Below, piece by piece: positions 1-10,331 of a DNA stretch of 64,000 bases. The DNA lies in NCBI GenBank assembly GCA_036245805.1, contig BTRK01000001.1, positions 17,057,087 through 17,121,086 on the forward strand. Reading direction: 5' to 3'. The position numbers and the translations under genes are program-made. Position 1 is the first letter of the stretch. Each line of letters begins with the position of its first letter. This DNA comes from Pristionchus mayeri (lineage: Eukaryota > Nematoda > Chromadorea > Rhabditida > Neodiplogasteridae). Below the pieces are notes generated by a model. That model did not search any database. It was not told the DNA's origin and worked only from the letters and a program-made list of their open reading frames with translations.

Positions 1-196
1 GAAAGTGAACGGCTGGGACTGGGAGATTACGGTTTTCTCCTATACTCGTTCAATTTTGGAATGTGGATCCACGGAAGAGATAATTCAGAGCGGGCTTTCG
101 TATCGCCATTCCACTCCTCCAGTCTACTACGTGCACAGGGAGAAGTTCACGACCACTAGCTGCGCCATCATGGTTAATTGTATTTTTTGTAAATAA
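1..196 (+). other. Unresolved open frames at window edge
   Basis: Two overlapping plus-strand frames are open from the first base, and a donor-like ATG|GTTAAT lies near 169. Either frame could be the end of an exon that starts outside the window. Neither resembles a family I recognise, so this may equally be repeat-derived. Bases 197-259 hold short repeats of a TGAAACTACC motif. Confidence 0.2.
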
Positions 197-259
197 TATA
201 TGTAATAGCGGCAAGAATGTATGAAACTACCAAACCGTATGAAACTACCATGAAACTGT

Positions 260-1126
260 ATGAAAATGTATGAAACTACCAGGCAAGAAACTACCATACC
301 AGTTTCCCTCTTTGAGTCTAGTCAGTCAGACAGTTCGAGAATATCAACAATAATAATATATATCACGCGTATCATGAGTCAGTGGAGGAAAAATAGACTC
401 CTCGGGAGCAATTTCCAAAAGTTTGCCCAGTCTTCTCCATATTCCATTCCTCATCGGTCGTCGCGAGCGGTCTCTCCCTCATTTTTCTCCAACTCTCCTC
501 GACCTTCTCTAATGGATTCGATTCCCGCCACGAAAGCGGATATCGACCGTCTGGAGCGGAAACTGGATAAGATCATCGAACTACTCTCCGGACCCAAGCC
601 TACCGTACCCGGACCAGTCACGACTTCTACGTATTCCTCCGTAGTCAAGGCCATCACCGACCTCGACAAGATCAAAAGCAAGAGCCAGCGTGCTGTAGTA
701 GTGGGTAGCCCCGAATCTGAAGATCTTACCCAGACAGCATCAAAGGATGAAGAACTTGTAAAGAGCCTTATCAACCACTCACAGGACAAGGACCTCAAGG
801 CCGCTTACGAGGTAGGTCATATCACTCACGCCCGGTTCCCGGAGAAGAGTAAGTCGACTAAGAGAATCATCAAATTGAGTCTCCCATCTGCCACTCTCCG
901 TGACAAGCTCCTCGCTTGCCTTCGATCTGAGGGAAGACCTTCTGTCTTCACTCCCAATATGTTCATACGCCGTGATCTGATGCCTAGTGAACTTGAACAA
1001 GAACGCCTCTCTCGTGCCCGTGCAAGGGATCTGAACATCGCTGCCAACTGCCTTCGTTATGGAGTCCGCGACTGCGAGAGGTCCTCATTATCGCCCCCTC
1101 CCGGACCACTACAAGAACATTGTTGA
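260..1126 (+). CDS. LINE (CR1-like) ORF1-type protein
   Basis: An open frame of 288 codons immediately upstream of a LINE endonuclease fragment on the same strand. It has a Ser/Pro-rich start, a short heptad-like helix around residues 90-110 (DIDRLERKLDKIIELL) that could form a coiled coil, and a basic C-terminal half with charged segments such as RRDLMPSELEQERLSRARAR. This layout (coiled coil then basic nucleic-acid-binding region) fits ORF1 proteins of CR1/L2-clade LINEs, which chaperone element RNA in the cytoplasmic RNP. The methionine near residue 84 (about position 509), just before the coiled coil, is a plausible alternative start. A second frame takes over after about 1059 and stays open to 1259, suggesting a frameshift near the end. 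Assignment rests on position and layout, not on a diagnostic motif. Confidence 0.5.
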   Translation: MKMYETTRQETTIPVSLFESSQSDSSRISTIIIYITRIMSQWRKNRLLGSNFQKFAQSSPYSIPHRSSRAVSPSFFSNSPRPSLMDSIPATKADIDRLERKLDKIIELLSGPKPTVPGPVTTSTYSSVVKAITDLDKIKSKSQRAVVVGSPESEDLTQTASKDEELVKSLINHSQDKDLKAAYEVGHITHARFPEKSKSTKRIIKLSLPSATLRDKLLACLRSEGRPSVFTPNMFIRRDLMPSELEQERLSRARARDLNIAANCLRYGVRDCERSSLSPPPGPLQEHC

Positions 1127-1281
1127 GCGCAAGCCGGACTTCTCGAATGTCGCAACAAGAAGGAAGAACAATATTCCTCCCTTCCCTTCACAAACCGAAA
1201 CTGATTCAGGTAGCGAGGCCCAGACGGTGAGAGATCAGCGCAGCACTCCTCTCGCCTAGGTGGAATGTGGCAGTTATGTGA

Positions 1282-2055
1282 GTGATAGGCCCCCTCCCTC
1301 AATTCCTTCTCTTTTATCTTGTCGCCCTCTTCCGCCCCCCAACTCAAAACATCCAATTCTTTTACGGTAATGCCCGGAGCGTTAGGAATCTCATAGATAC
1401 TGTCACCTTCATAATGTCTAATAGCAAGTATCCAATCCTTGCTCTTTCCGAGACTTGGTTATCTGGTGATGATAGTGATGCGTTTCTATTGAGAGGACTT
1501 CCTGACTATTTCATGTTTCGAGCGGATCGTGTAGTGAGCAGAGGCGGAGGCGTCCTACTGTACGCGCATTCTTCCCTCCTCCCCGTTCTTGTTTCAACCT
1601 TTATTACACCTGGCTTTGAGTGTCTTGCTGCGAATGTATATTCTACTGATGCCTCTTCCCAGCACAACTCCCTCAGAATAATTGTCATTTACCGAGCGCC
1701 TAACTCCCCGTCTGCTTCCTTTGATCCCTTTATTGCCTATTTAGAGAATGTCACAAATTGCCCTCATCCCTCCATTATTATTGGTGACTTAAATTTCCCT
1801 TCTATTGATTGGTATTCGTACTCATCCCCGGTGCAGTCAATCTCCCCTTTTTTGGATTTCATAATTACGAAAAAATTCCAACAATTTATTGATTTTCCGA
1901 CCCGTGGGACCAATATTCTCGATCTACTTCTGTGCAACTTTCCAATAATATCATCTGTCACTCCTGATGTCCCTCTTTCTGATCATGTAGGGATAAGCTT
2001 CTCCATTTCTTTCTCTTTGCACCGGGAAATTAGACCTAATTCTTCCAAATGACTA
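1282..2055 (+). pseudogene. CR1-like LINE ORF2 fragment: AP endonuclease only, reverse transcriptase missing
   Basis: This frame encodes an exonuclease/endonuclease/phosphatase domain of LINE type. Visible landmarks in order are NARSVRNLID near the start, LALSETWL with the catalytic Glu, GGGVLLY, a GDLNFPSIDW block and the terminal SDHVGISF with the catalytic Asp-His pair. In an intact LINE this nicks target DNA to prime reverse transcription, and about 600 residues of reverse transcriptase should follow. Here the frame stops just after the SDH motif and the sequence passes straight into a dispersed repeat at about 2075. The element is therefore truncated at its 3' side and cannot move by itself. 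The conserved part starts at about 1340; no convincing start codon is seen. Confidence 0.75.
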
Positions 2056-2074
2056 AGAAGAACAAACTGTCACA

Positions 2075-2806
2075 TACCTAGATACCGCAAGGTGGGTGAC
2101 CGAAATGCTTTGGCAGGGTGATTTGTGGGTCTAATGTATCCCTTTGAGGTTAAATAAGGTCATACTTTTTGCCGTTTGGCGATATCGTATCTTTAACTCG
2201 AGTTATGGCCCAAAAACACCTCGAAAGAGTCACAACGGAAAGGTAGTCGAAATCGGGACGAGAGAGAAGGGGGCGGAGCCCGCTCAGCCTCGTTTCTCCA
2301 AAAGTTTGAGCATAGCTTCGCATCGAGCTTGGCTCGAGGTGGAGAGGAAAGGCAAAGGTCCTCTAGAGCGCGCGCTCTCTGCACGCACCGGGTGAGAGAC
2401 AAGCGAGAAAGGAGAGAGGAAGCACCACCCCTTTGCAGTTCCATTAGCGCACGCTCTTGAACCTTTGAAATGAAATGACTAATCGGAAAAAAAATCCTAA
2501 AAATACGTTCTCGGTGTCAATTGACGCCTAAAAGCAGTAACTATTCATCACACCATGCCCGTGTTAAGAATTGTCGTCGGAGCCTTCCCATTTCCCTATC
2601 ATGAACCCTAAATCGATCTTTTTTAGATATTTCTGATAAGATAATGCATGACGGGCACCCTGTCGTTTATAGACACTAGTTAGACTTACCCAAAAATATT
2701 TTTTCCATATTTTTTGGATAAACATTCGCTGCGTCATTTCGAAAGCCAGATTTTGACGCGCCTCTTTCTCCTCCTAAGTGGGCGGAGCCTGCGGTCTCTA
2801 CACATA
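2075..2806. repeat. Dispersed repeat family DR1, copy 1
   Basis: About 730 bp closely similar to 22560-23302, and more distantly to 8908-9625. Shared landmarks are the start GCAAGGTGGGTGACCGAA, AAGGTCATACTTTTTGCCG, a purine-rich GAGAGACAAGCGAGAAAG block and the end GGCGGAGCCTGCGGTCTCTA. The copy at 22560 has short inverted ends (TGTAGAGAC / GTCTCTACA), so this is probably a non-autonomous DNA element. No coding capacity is seen. Confidence 0.7.
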
Positions 2807-2862
2807 CCCATGTTCAATGAAAATTATAAACAACTGCTAAACACGCTTGATCTAAAACATTC

Positions 2863-3893
2863 CTATTGACTATAATATCATAGTGTTTGTCTGTCTGTTC
2901 TTCCGTCCGTCCGTATTTGTGTCTTTCACACTACCGTATACCATCAGCACTGGGTCAACAAATACTTTTACTTCTCGCGGATATAGGTAAAAAGCACTCC
3001 CCCATCCATTCTTCCGCAGATTTCGATAAGCACCTGTATGAAATGCATTCCATTCTTAGTATAAGCTCTCTTCCGATTTTTTGCGTGTACTGTGTACTCC
3101 AAAAGAAATATTCAAAACAGATCGGTTATCGAGGTATTGCGCTCCAGGTCCTATGAATGTTCCTTATTCCTGGGAGAATGTCCGGGGTATGAGTCAAATG
3201 GTAACTATTCACAGATACGGTATCTTAAATAGGATGTATGTAGTAGGCTAGATTGCTATATTTCGTTTTCATAATATTCTGGCTTACATGGGGGTCGCCG
3301 GCGGCGTGGGCAGCTATGATACTAATACATTCTCAGCACATCGGGGGGGGGGGGAGTGTCATCAGCAGCAGATTGCAATACAGGATGAAACTTCCAATTT
3401 ATCATACATATCGTACGTGATGGAAATTTAGGAACGAAATCGTGCAATTTACAAAATATCACGTTTCGTGGATTATTGTGAATTTTCATTTTTATGACTT
3501 GCTTTTTTGATTTCTTTTTTTCGTATGCGTTTTCATAAAACGGATGGGATTTTACACGGAATTATGGCTAGAAATGCAATAAAATCACGTGAAAAAACAT
3601 GTAATATTGACGAAATGCCCATAACCGGGTTTTAACACTATTTCGTCAATATTTCATGATTTTTGACGAGCTTTTATTGCATTTCTAGCCATATTTCCGT
3701 GTAAAATCCCATCCGTTTTACGAAAACGCACTTGAAAAAAGAATGCAAAAAATCAAAACTCATAAAAATGAAAATTCACCATAATCCACGAAACGTGATA
3801 TTTTTGGAAATTGCACGGTTTTGGTTCCTAAATTTCAAAAACATACGATATTTTGATGGAAAACAGATCGGTTATCGAGGAACGGCTAGATCA
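2863..3893 (+). mobile_element. Helitron-like element, interrupted
   Basis: The left end reads TCCTATTGACTATAAT followed by GTCTGTCTG repeats, as at 57999, which is the look of nematode Helitron 5' ends. A candidate 3' end, GATCGGTTATCGAGG then AACGGCTAG, lies at 3864-3893 and finishes in a CTAG-type terminus. The stretch AAAACAGATCGGTTATCGAGG occurs twice, at about 3114 and 3861, flanking about 730 bp of other DNA that contains a palindrome. No Rep/helicase coding sequence is visible, so it would be non-autonomous. Confidence 0.4.
3405..3860. repeat. Palindromic (foldback) repeat
   Basis: The left arm (about 3405-3600) is the imperfect reverse complement of the right arm (about 3640-3860). 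Landmarks are AATATCACGTTTCGTGGATTA versus TAATCCACGAAACGTGATAT, and ATGGGATTTTACACGGAA versus TTCCGTGTAAAATCCCAT. The loop is around 3600-3640. AT-rich and without genes. Confidence 0.75.
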
Positions 3894-3961
3894 CACGCAA
3901 TTTCGACAGTAGTAACTGTAAAATCTAATCAGAATGATCACAACATACATACAAAACGGAT

Positions 3962-6900
3962 TTAATTGCGAAATGACTCGTGATCATTCTCAGGCCGGTG
4001 CAGCTGCAGTCTGTACATGTACGTGTTGTCGTCGAAGACGTTGAGCATGCGGTAGACCTCGTACTCGCACTTCATGTTCAGCTCCGCTTTCTGAATTGAA
4101 GCGAAAAGTCTCATTTTTTTGCAAAGACCAAAGGAGGAGTAAACTCAAAATTCAATTTTTGAAGCTATCATATGCACTGCTTAGAGCTCCACAACGATAA
4201 GAAGCTCCGAAATTTTCACGTTGATATCTCCATTCCTAACAGAGTTATAGCTAGTTGGCTGGGAGCCAGATCAGGGAAAGCTCAGGGAAGGGGGCGAGAT
4301 AGCACGCGACTTGAAGAGACTGCGTCTCTAGGTGAAACATATTCCAACCAGGCGCGAGGTTGCATTTACTCCTCCTTTAAATAATTTTCAAGACGGCTAA
4401 AATATATGAAAAATCTATGTGTTACCATCTGACTCTGATTGTATTTTATGCTTGTATGTTTTCTCGTAATGTAAATTTAAAAATAGTCCTGGATAACCTA
4501 TGATATCTGACTTTTCAAAAATGTGAAATTTTAGATTTTTATTCCGTTGCATGTTCAGTCTGAATTGATGCTTTCTTCGAGAAACCTCATAAATTATACA
4601 GCAAAGAGTTCCGAGTATCGTTAGGCACCGATGGCAAATTTGGTTTGGTATTTTCGAATTGCACACCCTTAGTTCCATAATAATGGAGTAGAATCGGCCA
4701 ATTCGTGCAGTTCCTGCCTCATCGCCGATCGTCTGACGGTATCTGCGAGAAGCACAATATATCTAATTAGCAAGTTGAATAAATTAATCTATCCAAATGC
4801 ATCTGGTATTCTAAATGGAGTTCATAGTATACTGAGAGAGTGTGGGAATCAAAGAGGGACTTTCCTCCGACGCCACGCTCTCTCATCGTACTGAACTCCA
4901 TTTAGAACAGCAGCAGTATTCCTTTAACGTAGTTTGCACCTTGCAGCGAGATCAGACAAAATCTCGGTGCGGTACTGCGATGCGAGCTCTACCAAGGTCT
5001 GGTTCGGCTCCTCCAGATTTTCTGCAATTGCTCAATTGTGGTTTACGGTACTAGGACGAACTGCCGCCTTTGGCTTATCAAATGCGGCATGTCGTCATAG
5101 CTCTCATCCTAACTAGTCCCGGTATTACTGTCATCAAATGACAAAGCAATGCGCTGCAACGACGATGTAGCGCATAACATTAATGCAATACTGCAGCAGC
5201 ATATCCATGCACTAGGTTGGATGAGAACTATGACGTCATGCCGCCTTTAATCTATCAGCCTTTGATAGATCAAATGCGGCATGGCGTCATTGTTCTTATC
5301 CGGCGTAGTGCGCTTACCTATGCTCCAGAAGCAGAGTCCCATCAGCGCCAGAAATTCATCCTCGGATGACAGCAGACTTTGAAAGAGCCTGATCGCCTTA
5401 GGACAGTTCACCAGGTACTCACAGAACGTCCTTGAACACAGTATTAAGCCCCGTGCAACTCAAAATCTCATTTCGCGCTCGTTTTCAAATTCAAAAAGCG
5501 ACGAATTTGCTCTTACACGGAATTTTAGCTTACTGTATCGAGTTTTAATATGAAGAATTTGTGAAACATATCAACATTTTGTTTCAAAATCCGTTTGTTT
5601 GTCATAATTCGTTTGAAACGCAAATGATAATGATCTGTATATGTTTCATTGAAAATTGAAGAACTAGGCATATTTTTCGGTTTTACACGCGCCCTGCCTG
5701 GCGCTTAAAGGAGGAGTAAACTCAAAATTCAATTTTTGAAGCTATCATATGCACTGCCTAGAGCTCCACAACGATAAGAAGCTCCGAAATTTTCACGTTG
5801 ATATCTCCATTCCTAACAGAGTTATAGCTAGTTGGCTGGGAGCCAGATCAGGGAAAGCTCAGGGAAGGGGGCGAGATAGCACGCGACTTGAAGAGACTGC
5901 GTCTCTAGGTGAAACATATTCCAACCGGGCGCGAGGTTGCATTTACTCCTCCTTTAATACTGTGTGAAGGTAATTTACAAAAACACGATTATTATTGAAT
6001 GACAAACTTCCAAGATAATGCTAGCGAAACCAACAAGAATATCGGGTGTGTAAGCATAAAAATGCAGCGCACCTCTCTGCTTCCAGGGCATTCGTCCTGT
6101 CTGGGCAATCGTTGAAGAATTAAAAAAACGAAAAATTTGGTAGATTCTTTTCAGAATATGAGGTTGGAATGATATTTCGGTCCAGTACGCGATTATTTTT
6201 AAAACGATAACGTATTGCCGAGCGCTTAAAAAAAGACATACTACTCTGGCCTGCGTAATTTACAAACGATTTTGATTTTGATGTCGTAATGAACATACAC
6301 TATTTCGCGCGAATTTTGTCCATACTTTCTACGCATTCGCAAATTGGAATCGACGATGTGGAAGATCTTCTGGTAGTTGCGAATCAGCAGCCACTGCAAT
6401 AATCGCTGAAATCGCACGGTTGTGAATAGAAGGTCTCTAAAACGATTGTGCCTAGCTCTGCCGTACTACATTTGCGGCGATTAGGCTGACGCATAGGTCG
6501 ATGATATAATCATGACCGACTGTACGCTGAACTGGCAATGTGGCGGTAGATCACGCCTTGTCATGATAGCGAACATTGTTTTTTTTGTATTTGCAACTTA
6601 TCTCACCTTGTCTTCGATGTGCAGCTTACTGAACTCGGGAAATATGGCGGGAATGAAGTCGGCGAGGCCAGCGATTAGAATGCGCGTGCCTTCGTTCATC
6701 AACTGGTACGTGCATGAAACGAGATCCTGTGAAAAATGAAATGTTTGCAAAACAAAGTAAAGATGCCGCAACGTCAACTGATTTTACGAAGTCGTCAAGC
6801 GACGCATACGCTAGATAGTGCGACCACTGACGATGATGCACGAATGCTAAACCACGTACATATTCCTCCTTTTCCGCCTCGAACAGGTCCATCCAAATGC

Positions 6901-7166
6901 CACGTAGCTGAAACTCGGCCGTGCGTCGCATAAGGCAGAGCGCACTATAATTAGGGATGCATTTATTATGGAAGCATTGGAAATGATTGAGCATAAACGG
7001 CTGTGCATCTGATACTGCGAGTTCATTGCGAGAAACCGGGCGAGAAAAACGAAAAGACAATGCCGAATTCGGCGTGATGCTCATAAATGCAACAAACAAA
7101 AGATACTGATGGTGCTTCCGGATCCTCTCGAGAGTCCCAATGACCGGCATCTTCCGTGGGGTGACT
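3962..7166 (-). CDS. Nuclear hormone receptor ligand-binding-domain exons
   Basis: Exons read on the minus strand: 7166-7107, 6944-6860, 6726-6607, 6405-6326, 5430-5318 and 4742-4669, all joining in phase with AG/GT borders. The predicted protein has the nematode receptor ligand-domain core: FPEFSKLHIEDK followed by RLLQWLLIRNYQKIFHIVDS (compare the family pattern FxxLxxxDxxxLL...F.ilDS), then FLALMGLCFWSI and a helical MRQELHELAD. The 4742-4669 exon ends in TAA. A further good exon, 4090-3962 (KAELNMKCEYEVYRML..., own stop TAA), lies downstream but is out of phase with the 5318 donor, so it may be an alternative or stranded last exon. The first exon accepts phase 2, exactly what the upstream DNA-binding-domain exon (9749) donates. 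The ligand and target genes cannot be told. Confidence 0.6.
4130..4382. mobile_element. MITE pair, copy 1 (ends AGGAGGAGTAAA)
   Basis: About 250 bp with terminal inverted repeats AGGAGGAGTAAA / TTTACTCCTCCT. It is almost identical to 5708-5957, differing at only a few bases. It contains no gene. Lies inside the receptor gene's 3' introns. Confidence 0.8.
4808..4912. repeat. Short inverted repeat
   Basis: TTCTAAATGGAGTTCA at about 4810 is matched by TGAACTCCATTTAGAA at about 4893. Inside are imperfect complementary blocks GAGAGAGTGTGG / CCACGCTCTCTC. A small hairpin MITE within a receptor-gene intron. Confidence 0.65.
5042..5312. mobile_element. Two hairpin MITEs with GACGTCA/GGCGTCA cores
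   Basis: Two adjacent inverted-repeat copies (about 5042-5115 and 5200-5312). Each pairs GCCGCCTTT with AAATGCGGC and ends in a GTCATAG/GACGTCAT type motif next to GAACTA or TGTTCT. Related copies lie at 41597-41703 and 46352-46437. Non-coding. Confidence 0.65.
5708..5957. mobile_element. MITE pair, copy 2 (ends AGGAGGAGTAAA)
   Basis: Near-identical to 4130-4382. Here both ends are flanked by TTAA (GCTTAA|AGGAGG ... CTCCT|TTAATAC), suggesting a TTAA target duplication as in piggyBac-type elements. A diverged relative is seen at about 37880-38070. Confidence 0.75.
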
Positions 7167-7203
7167 CTGAATGTTATTTTCCTCCAGGCAGAGGGCGCAT
7201 TTA

Positions 7204-8112
7204 TTAGGTTGTTGCGAAAGTCTTGCTCGATTTTAACATTTTAATACTTCTGTCTGCGTTGGCATTCGAATTCATTTCAGACTTACGTGGTTTTTCTTAT
7301 ACTACGAGGGTATCAATGTCTTTCTAGCGCACCTTAGATCAGACCTCTCATTTCATTTAGGAATGCTTACTTATAGTTCAAATCTTGCGATATGAGTTAA
7401 TCAAGATGACTTTTCCTTCCGTCATAATTTTATGGAGAATAGAGATATGGCCATACCTGAAGTACATGCGTACACAGCTATGTTAATACATCGCTTATGA
7501 TCACTTACTATAAGTCAGTGCTAAAATCCCTTCTTTAGACGTGTCCCTTTTTTGGGAATTTATAGTGAACACCTTTTAGCTAAATACGATTTTGTCTTCA
7601 CGCTTTTGGGTAAGGAGACGCAGGGATCAATATCGATCGAAATTATAATTATCTTATTATGTTCTTCTTAAAAATGAAGTATCGGAATTATTCATAATTA
7701 AACTGACTAGATATGGCTATTCAAATCATTGAAAGGGTTCTTGGAATGCTGAATTTGATATTTCTATCAAGTTTTCATTTATTGCGCAGCTTGAATGATC
7801 GATCTTTTGTGCTGGTGTTAACGAGCACACTATGCTCTTCCAAAATATATATGGATATTATTTGGAGTTCGATCTCTTGTATCTGACAGATCAGAATTCA
7901 CACCAAATTTCGTTGCAAAATTTCGCAAAATTTTTGCTAATTTATGAAATCTCAAATTTCATGGCATGTATTCTGATCACGATTGAAATCAATTATGCTC
8001 GTGAAACAACGGTTCACCCTCTTCAACAATTGTGAGATATCAGGCACTGGAGTTCAGAAGGGAGAAAAATCGGAAAGATCAAACACCGAACAAGACTTTC
8101 GCAACAACCTAA
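7204..8112. mobile_element. Mariner-type non-autonomous element
   Basis: The ends are TTAGGTTGTTGCGAAAGTCT and its reverse complement AGACTTTCGCAACAACCTAA, flanked by TA on both sides. At 909 bp it has no transposase-length frame and no DD[D/E]-type motif that I can find. Same terminal style as 16243-17518 and 54787-55683. Sits in the long intron of the receptor gene. Confidence 0.8.
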
Positions 8113-8343
8113 TACCATTTCAGGTGTTTAGATAAGTTTGCACGAGATATCAGTCAACCCATGCAATGCGAAGGACCACTCAAAACTGTGTATTTCATTT
8201 AGCAGAGTGCACTACTGCATTTCGAGAAACCACTCGAGATAAATGCAAACCATACAATTTCGTGGAATTTTTTTTCCGGCACCTTCCGAGGAGTGACTCT
8301 GAACGTATTTTCTCCCAAAGAGTGGGCGCATATCTCATTTGAT

Positions 8344-8510
8344 GTGCTTTGCAAGTAGAGTTCGTAATTCTGGTCTCTTCATTTTACCCACTCTCTCGAT
8401 CGGTCGAGCGGTGAGAGAGAGTGAGAGACTCTCACCGCTCGACCGATCGAGAGAGTGGGACATGAAGAGACGGAGACCCGAATTACGAACTCTACTTGCA
8501 AGAGAATGCA
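8344..8510. repeat. Long perfect-stem hairpin
   Basis: About 165 bp: GCAAGTAGAGTTCGTAATTC on the left matches GAATTACGAACTCTACTTGC on the right. The centre alternates GAGAGAGTGAGAGACTCTC next to GGTCGAGCGGTGAGAG. Half-copies occur at about 15425-15520. Probably a hairpin MITE. Confidence 0.75.
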
Positions 8511-8907
8511 ATGATCACAAGCCAACACTTATTACGGTCATTTGTATTCAGCAGAGATTACAACTGAGAATAACAACAAGGGGTTTTGTGTGATTACGCA
8601 TCTGAATCCGCTTGCATATCACTAGACTAGTTAGTTTCTCTTTTTGACATTAGGTCATAGTCTGATCGAAAGTCTATAGTACTTTTCCTATTTGTTAGTA
8701 GCCGTTAAGTCGAGGGAATCAATCGAGGGAAGAGAACATACACAAGAATATAACAGACAGGGTAGTAGACTTGTTCTACAGCGGAAATTGTGTAGATTAT
8801 ACAGTAAAACACGAAATCATCGTGCGCACCCAGAATGTATATAAGTAACTATACCATATACATAGGGACCACAAGGGGTATAACCGAAATGAACCTATGC
8901 CACCCTA

Positions 8908-9625
8908 ACTATGCTCAAAATGCCCACAGGGATCCAAATAAGATCATACTTTTGGCCGTTTGTCGATATCTCATCTCTGAATCGCACTAGAGGTCATAAA
9001 GTAAATGAAAAGGTGTCAACGGAGGGCGGCAGAAAAGCGAGACGAGGAAGAAAGTGGCGGAGCCAATTCCGACGCCTCTCCAGTCAAATCGACAAAATTT
9101 TGGGCAGAGCTTCGCCCTTTCCCGGATGCGCCTCACCCCAGAAAGGTTAGGCGGACGCGCTTTCATCGGAGCATCTGCTCTCTACACGCGCCGGAGCAGG
9201 AACAGGTGCAAAAGAGAGAGGAGGGAAGAGAGAGAATGCACTCCGCTCTCCCCGCCTAACGAGTATATCGCGGACTGGTTTCTTTTGAAGCACAAATCAA
9301 TGAAACAATATTTCATCGATTTTTCTTGATAGAGGTGCTTGAATATCGATAGGCTATCAGTCAAGCCTTGGCCGTATGTGTATGTTCGCTGAGAGCGCCA
9401 AACGAGCGTTTTCCAGCGTTTTCGCAACTTAATTATCGTATGCTGGCCTATTTAGAGTTAACTTTGTCCAGCCGCCAGGAGTCATTTGAACGGGAATGAA
9501 AAGAGCTTACGAATTCGTTTTTGATCGAGTGATTTGGTTGCGAATGACGCTTGTGCTCTCTACATCTCGCTTTCGAGGGGAAAAGTGTCCGGGCAAAGTG
9601 GGCGGAGCATACGGGGCCTACATAT
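8908..9625. repeat. Dispersed repeat family DR1, diverged copy
   Basis: Shares with 2075-2806 the block AAGATCATACTTTTGGCCG, the following CGATATC / AAAAGGTGTCAAC region, a purine-rich GAAAGTGGCGGAGCC block and the end AGTGGGCGGAGC. Strongly diverged, with no coding capacity. Confidence 0.5.
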
Positions 9626-9748
9626 ACACTCCGTTGTCTGAGCTTAGTCAGTTATTTCGCAAATTATTAGAATAATAAAAACCGATCGCTTTCGTGAGAT
9701 GATTTTTCACTTTTCTTGCATATTAATATCATCATTATAAGAAAATAC

Positions 9749-10287
9749 CGTCGAGTTGACGATAAGTCGACGTTGAACTGGGAAGAGAACCAGTCGGGAA
9801 TGTCCGTGGGCAATTGATCCGAAGGGGAAGATGAAGAAGGAGCGACGGCCATCTTCTTGTTGCTCGCTTCGCCCTTCCTTCCTGCTGCCATAACAGCATC
9901 GAAACGGTCTAGCCGACACTTTCGGCACGTGTAAATACCTCCTAAATGTGCAATATTAAAATTATAAAAACAATAAAAAAATATTATATTATTAAAATAG
10001 TATATCAATATTAATGATTTATTAGTTAGGTTAGGTAACACCTCTGTAAATAAATCTAATATTTGCATTATCTACAAATGTTTTATCTTGACACATCTTA
10101 TTAGTCGTTAACAGGGATTGATCATGACTACACTGGCTCGTGACAATAGTTAGGTGTGATTGCGAAAACGTGCCAAGCAGAAGAAATTCAGATTCAGCAA
10201 GATATGAAACTTTCTCCGAAAATCAGCACAAGCATTGGTGCCGTTGACGCACTGAAGTGTGCCTCGGGCTCCACGAGTCCTCCTGAA
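9749..10287 (-). pseudogene. Nuclear hormone receptor DNA-binding-domain exons (second zinc finger), apparently damaged
   Basis: Exon 10287-10215 encodes FRRTRGARGTLQCVNGTNAC..., and exon 9941-9749 encodes GIYTCRKCRLDRFDAVMAAG followed by a Ser/Pro linker. Joined at CADFRR|GIYTC they give the receptor spacing C-x5-C-x9-C-x2-C of the second zinc finger, which contacts DNA and dimer partners. The donor after 10215 reads A|GAAAGTTT where the nematode consensus would be GTAAGTTT, so a single T-to-A change appears to have removed the GT. I find no exon for the first zinc finger in the next kilobase upstream. Exon 9941-9749 leaves phase 2, matching the ligand-domain exon at 7166, so this is the front of the same gene. 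Either a decaying gene or one with an unseen upstream exon. Confidence 0.6.
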
Positions 10288-10331
10288 CTTTTTAAAAATT
10301 ATTATTATTTTTTAAATTTCTCAAATTCCTT

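Noticed and set aside
2144..2444. Mirror frames in the DR1 repeat (also 22630-22923)
   Set aside because: Present in repeat copies but not conserved as protein between them; the changes include stops and indels.
6073..6100. A 28-nt exon of the nuclear receptor (KQDECPGSRE)
   Set aside because: It has AG and GT borders, but including it breaks the phase between 6326 and 5430, which join perfectly without it.
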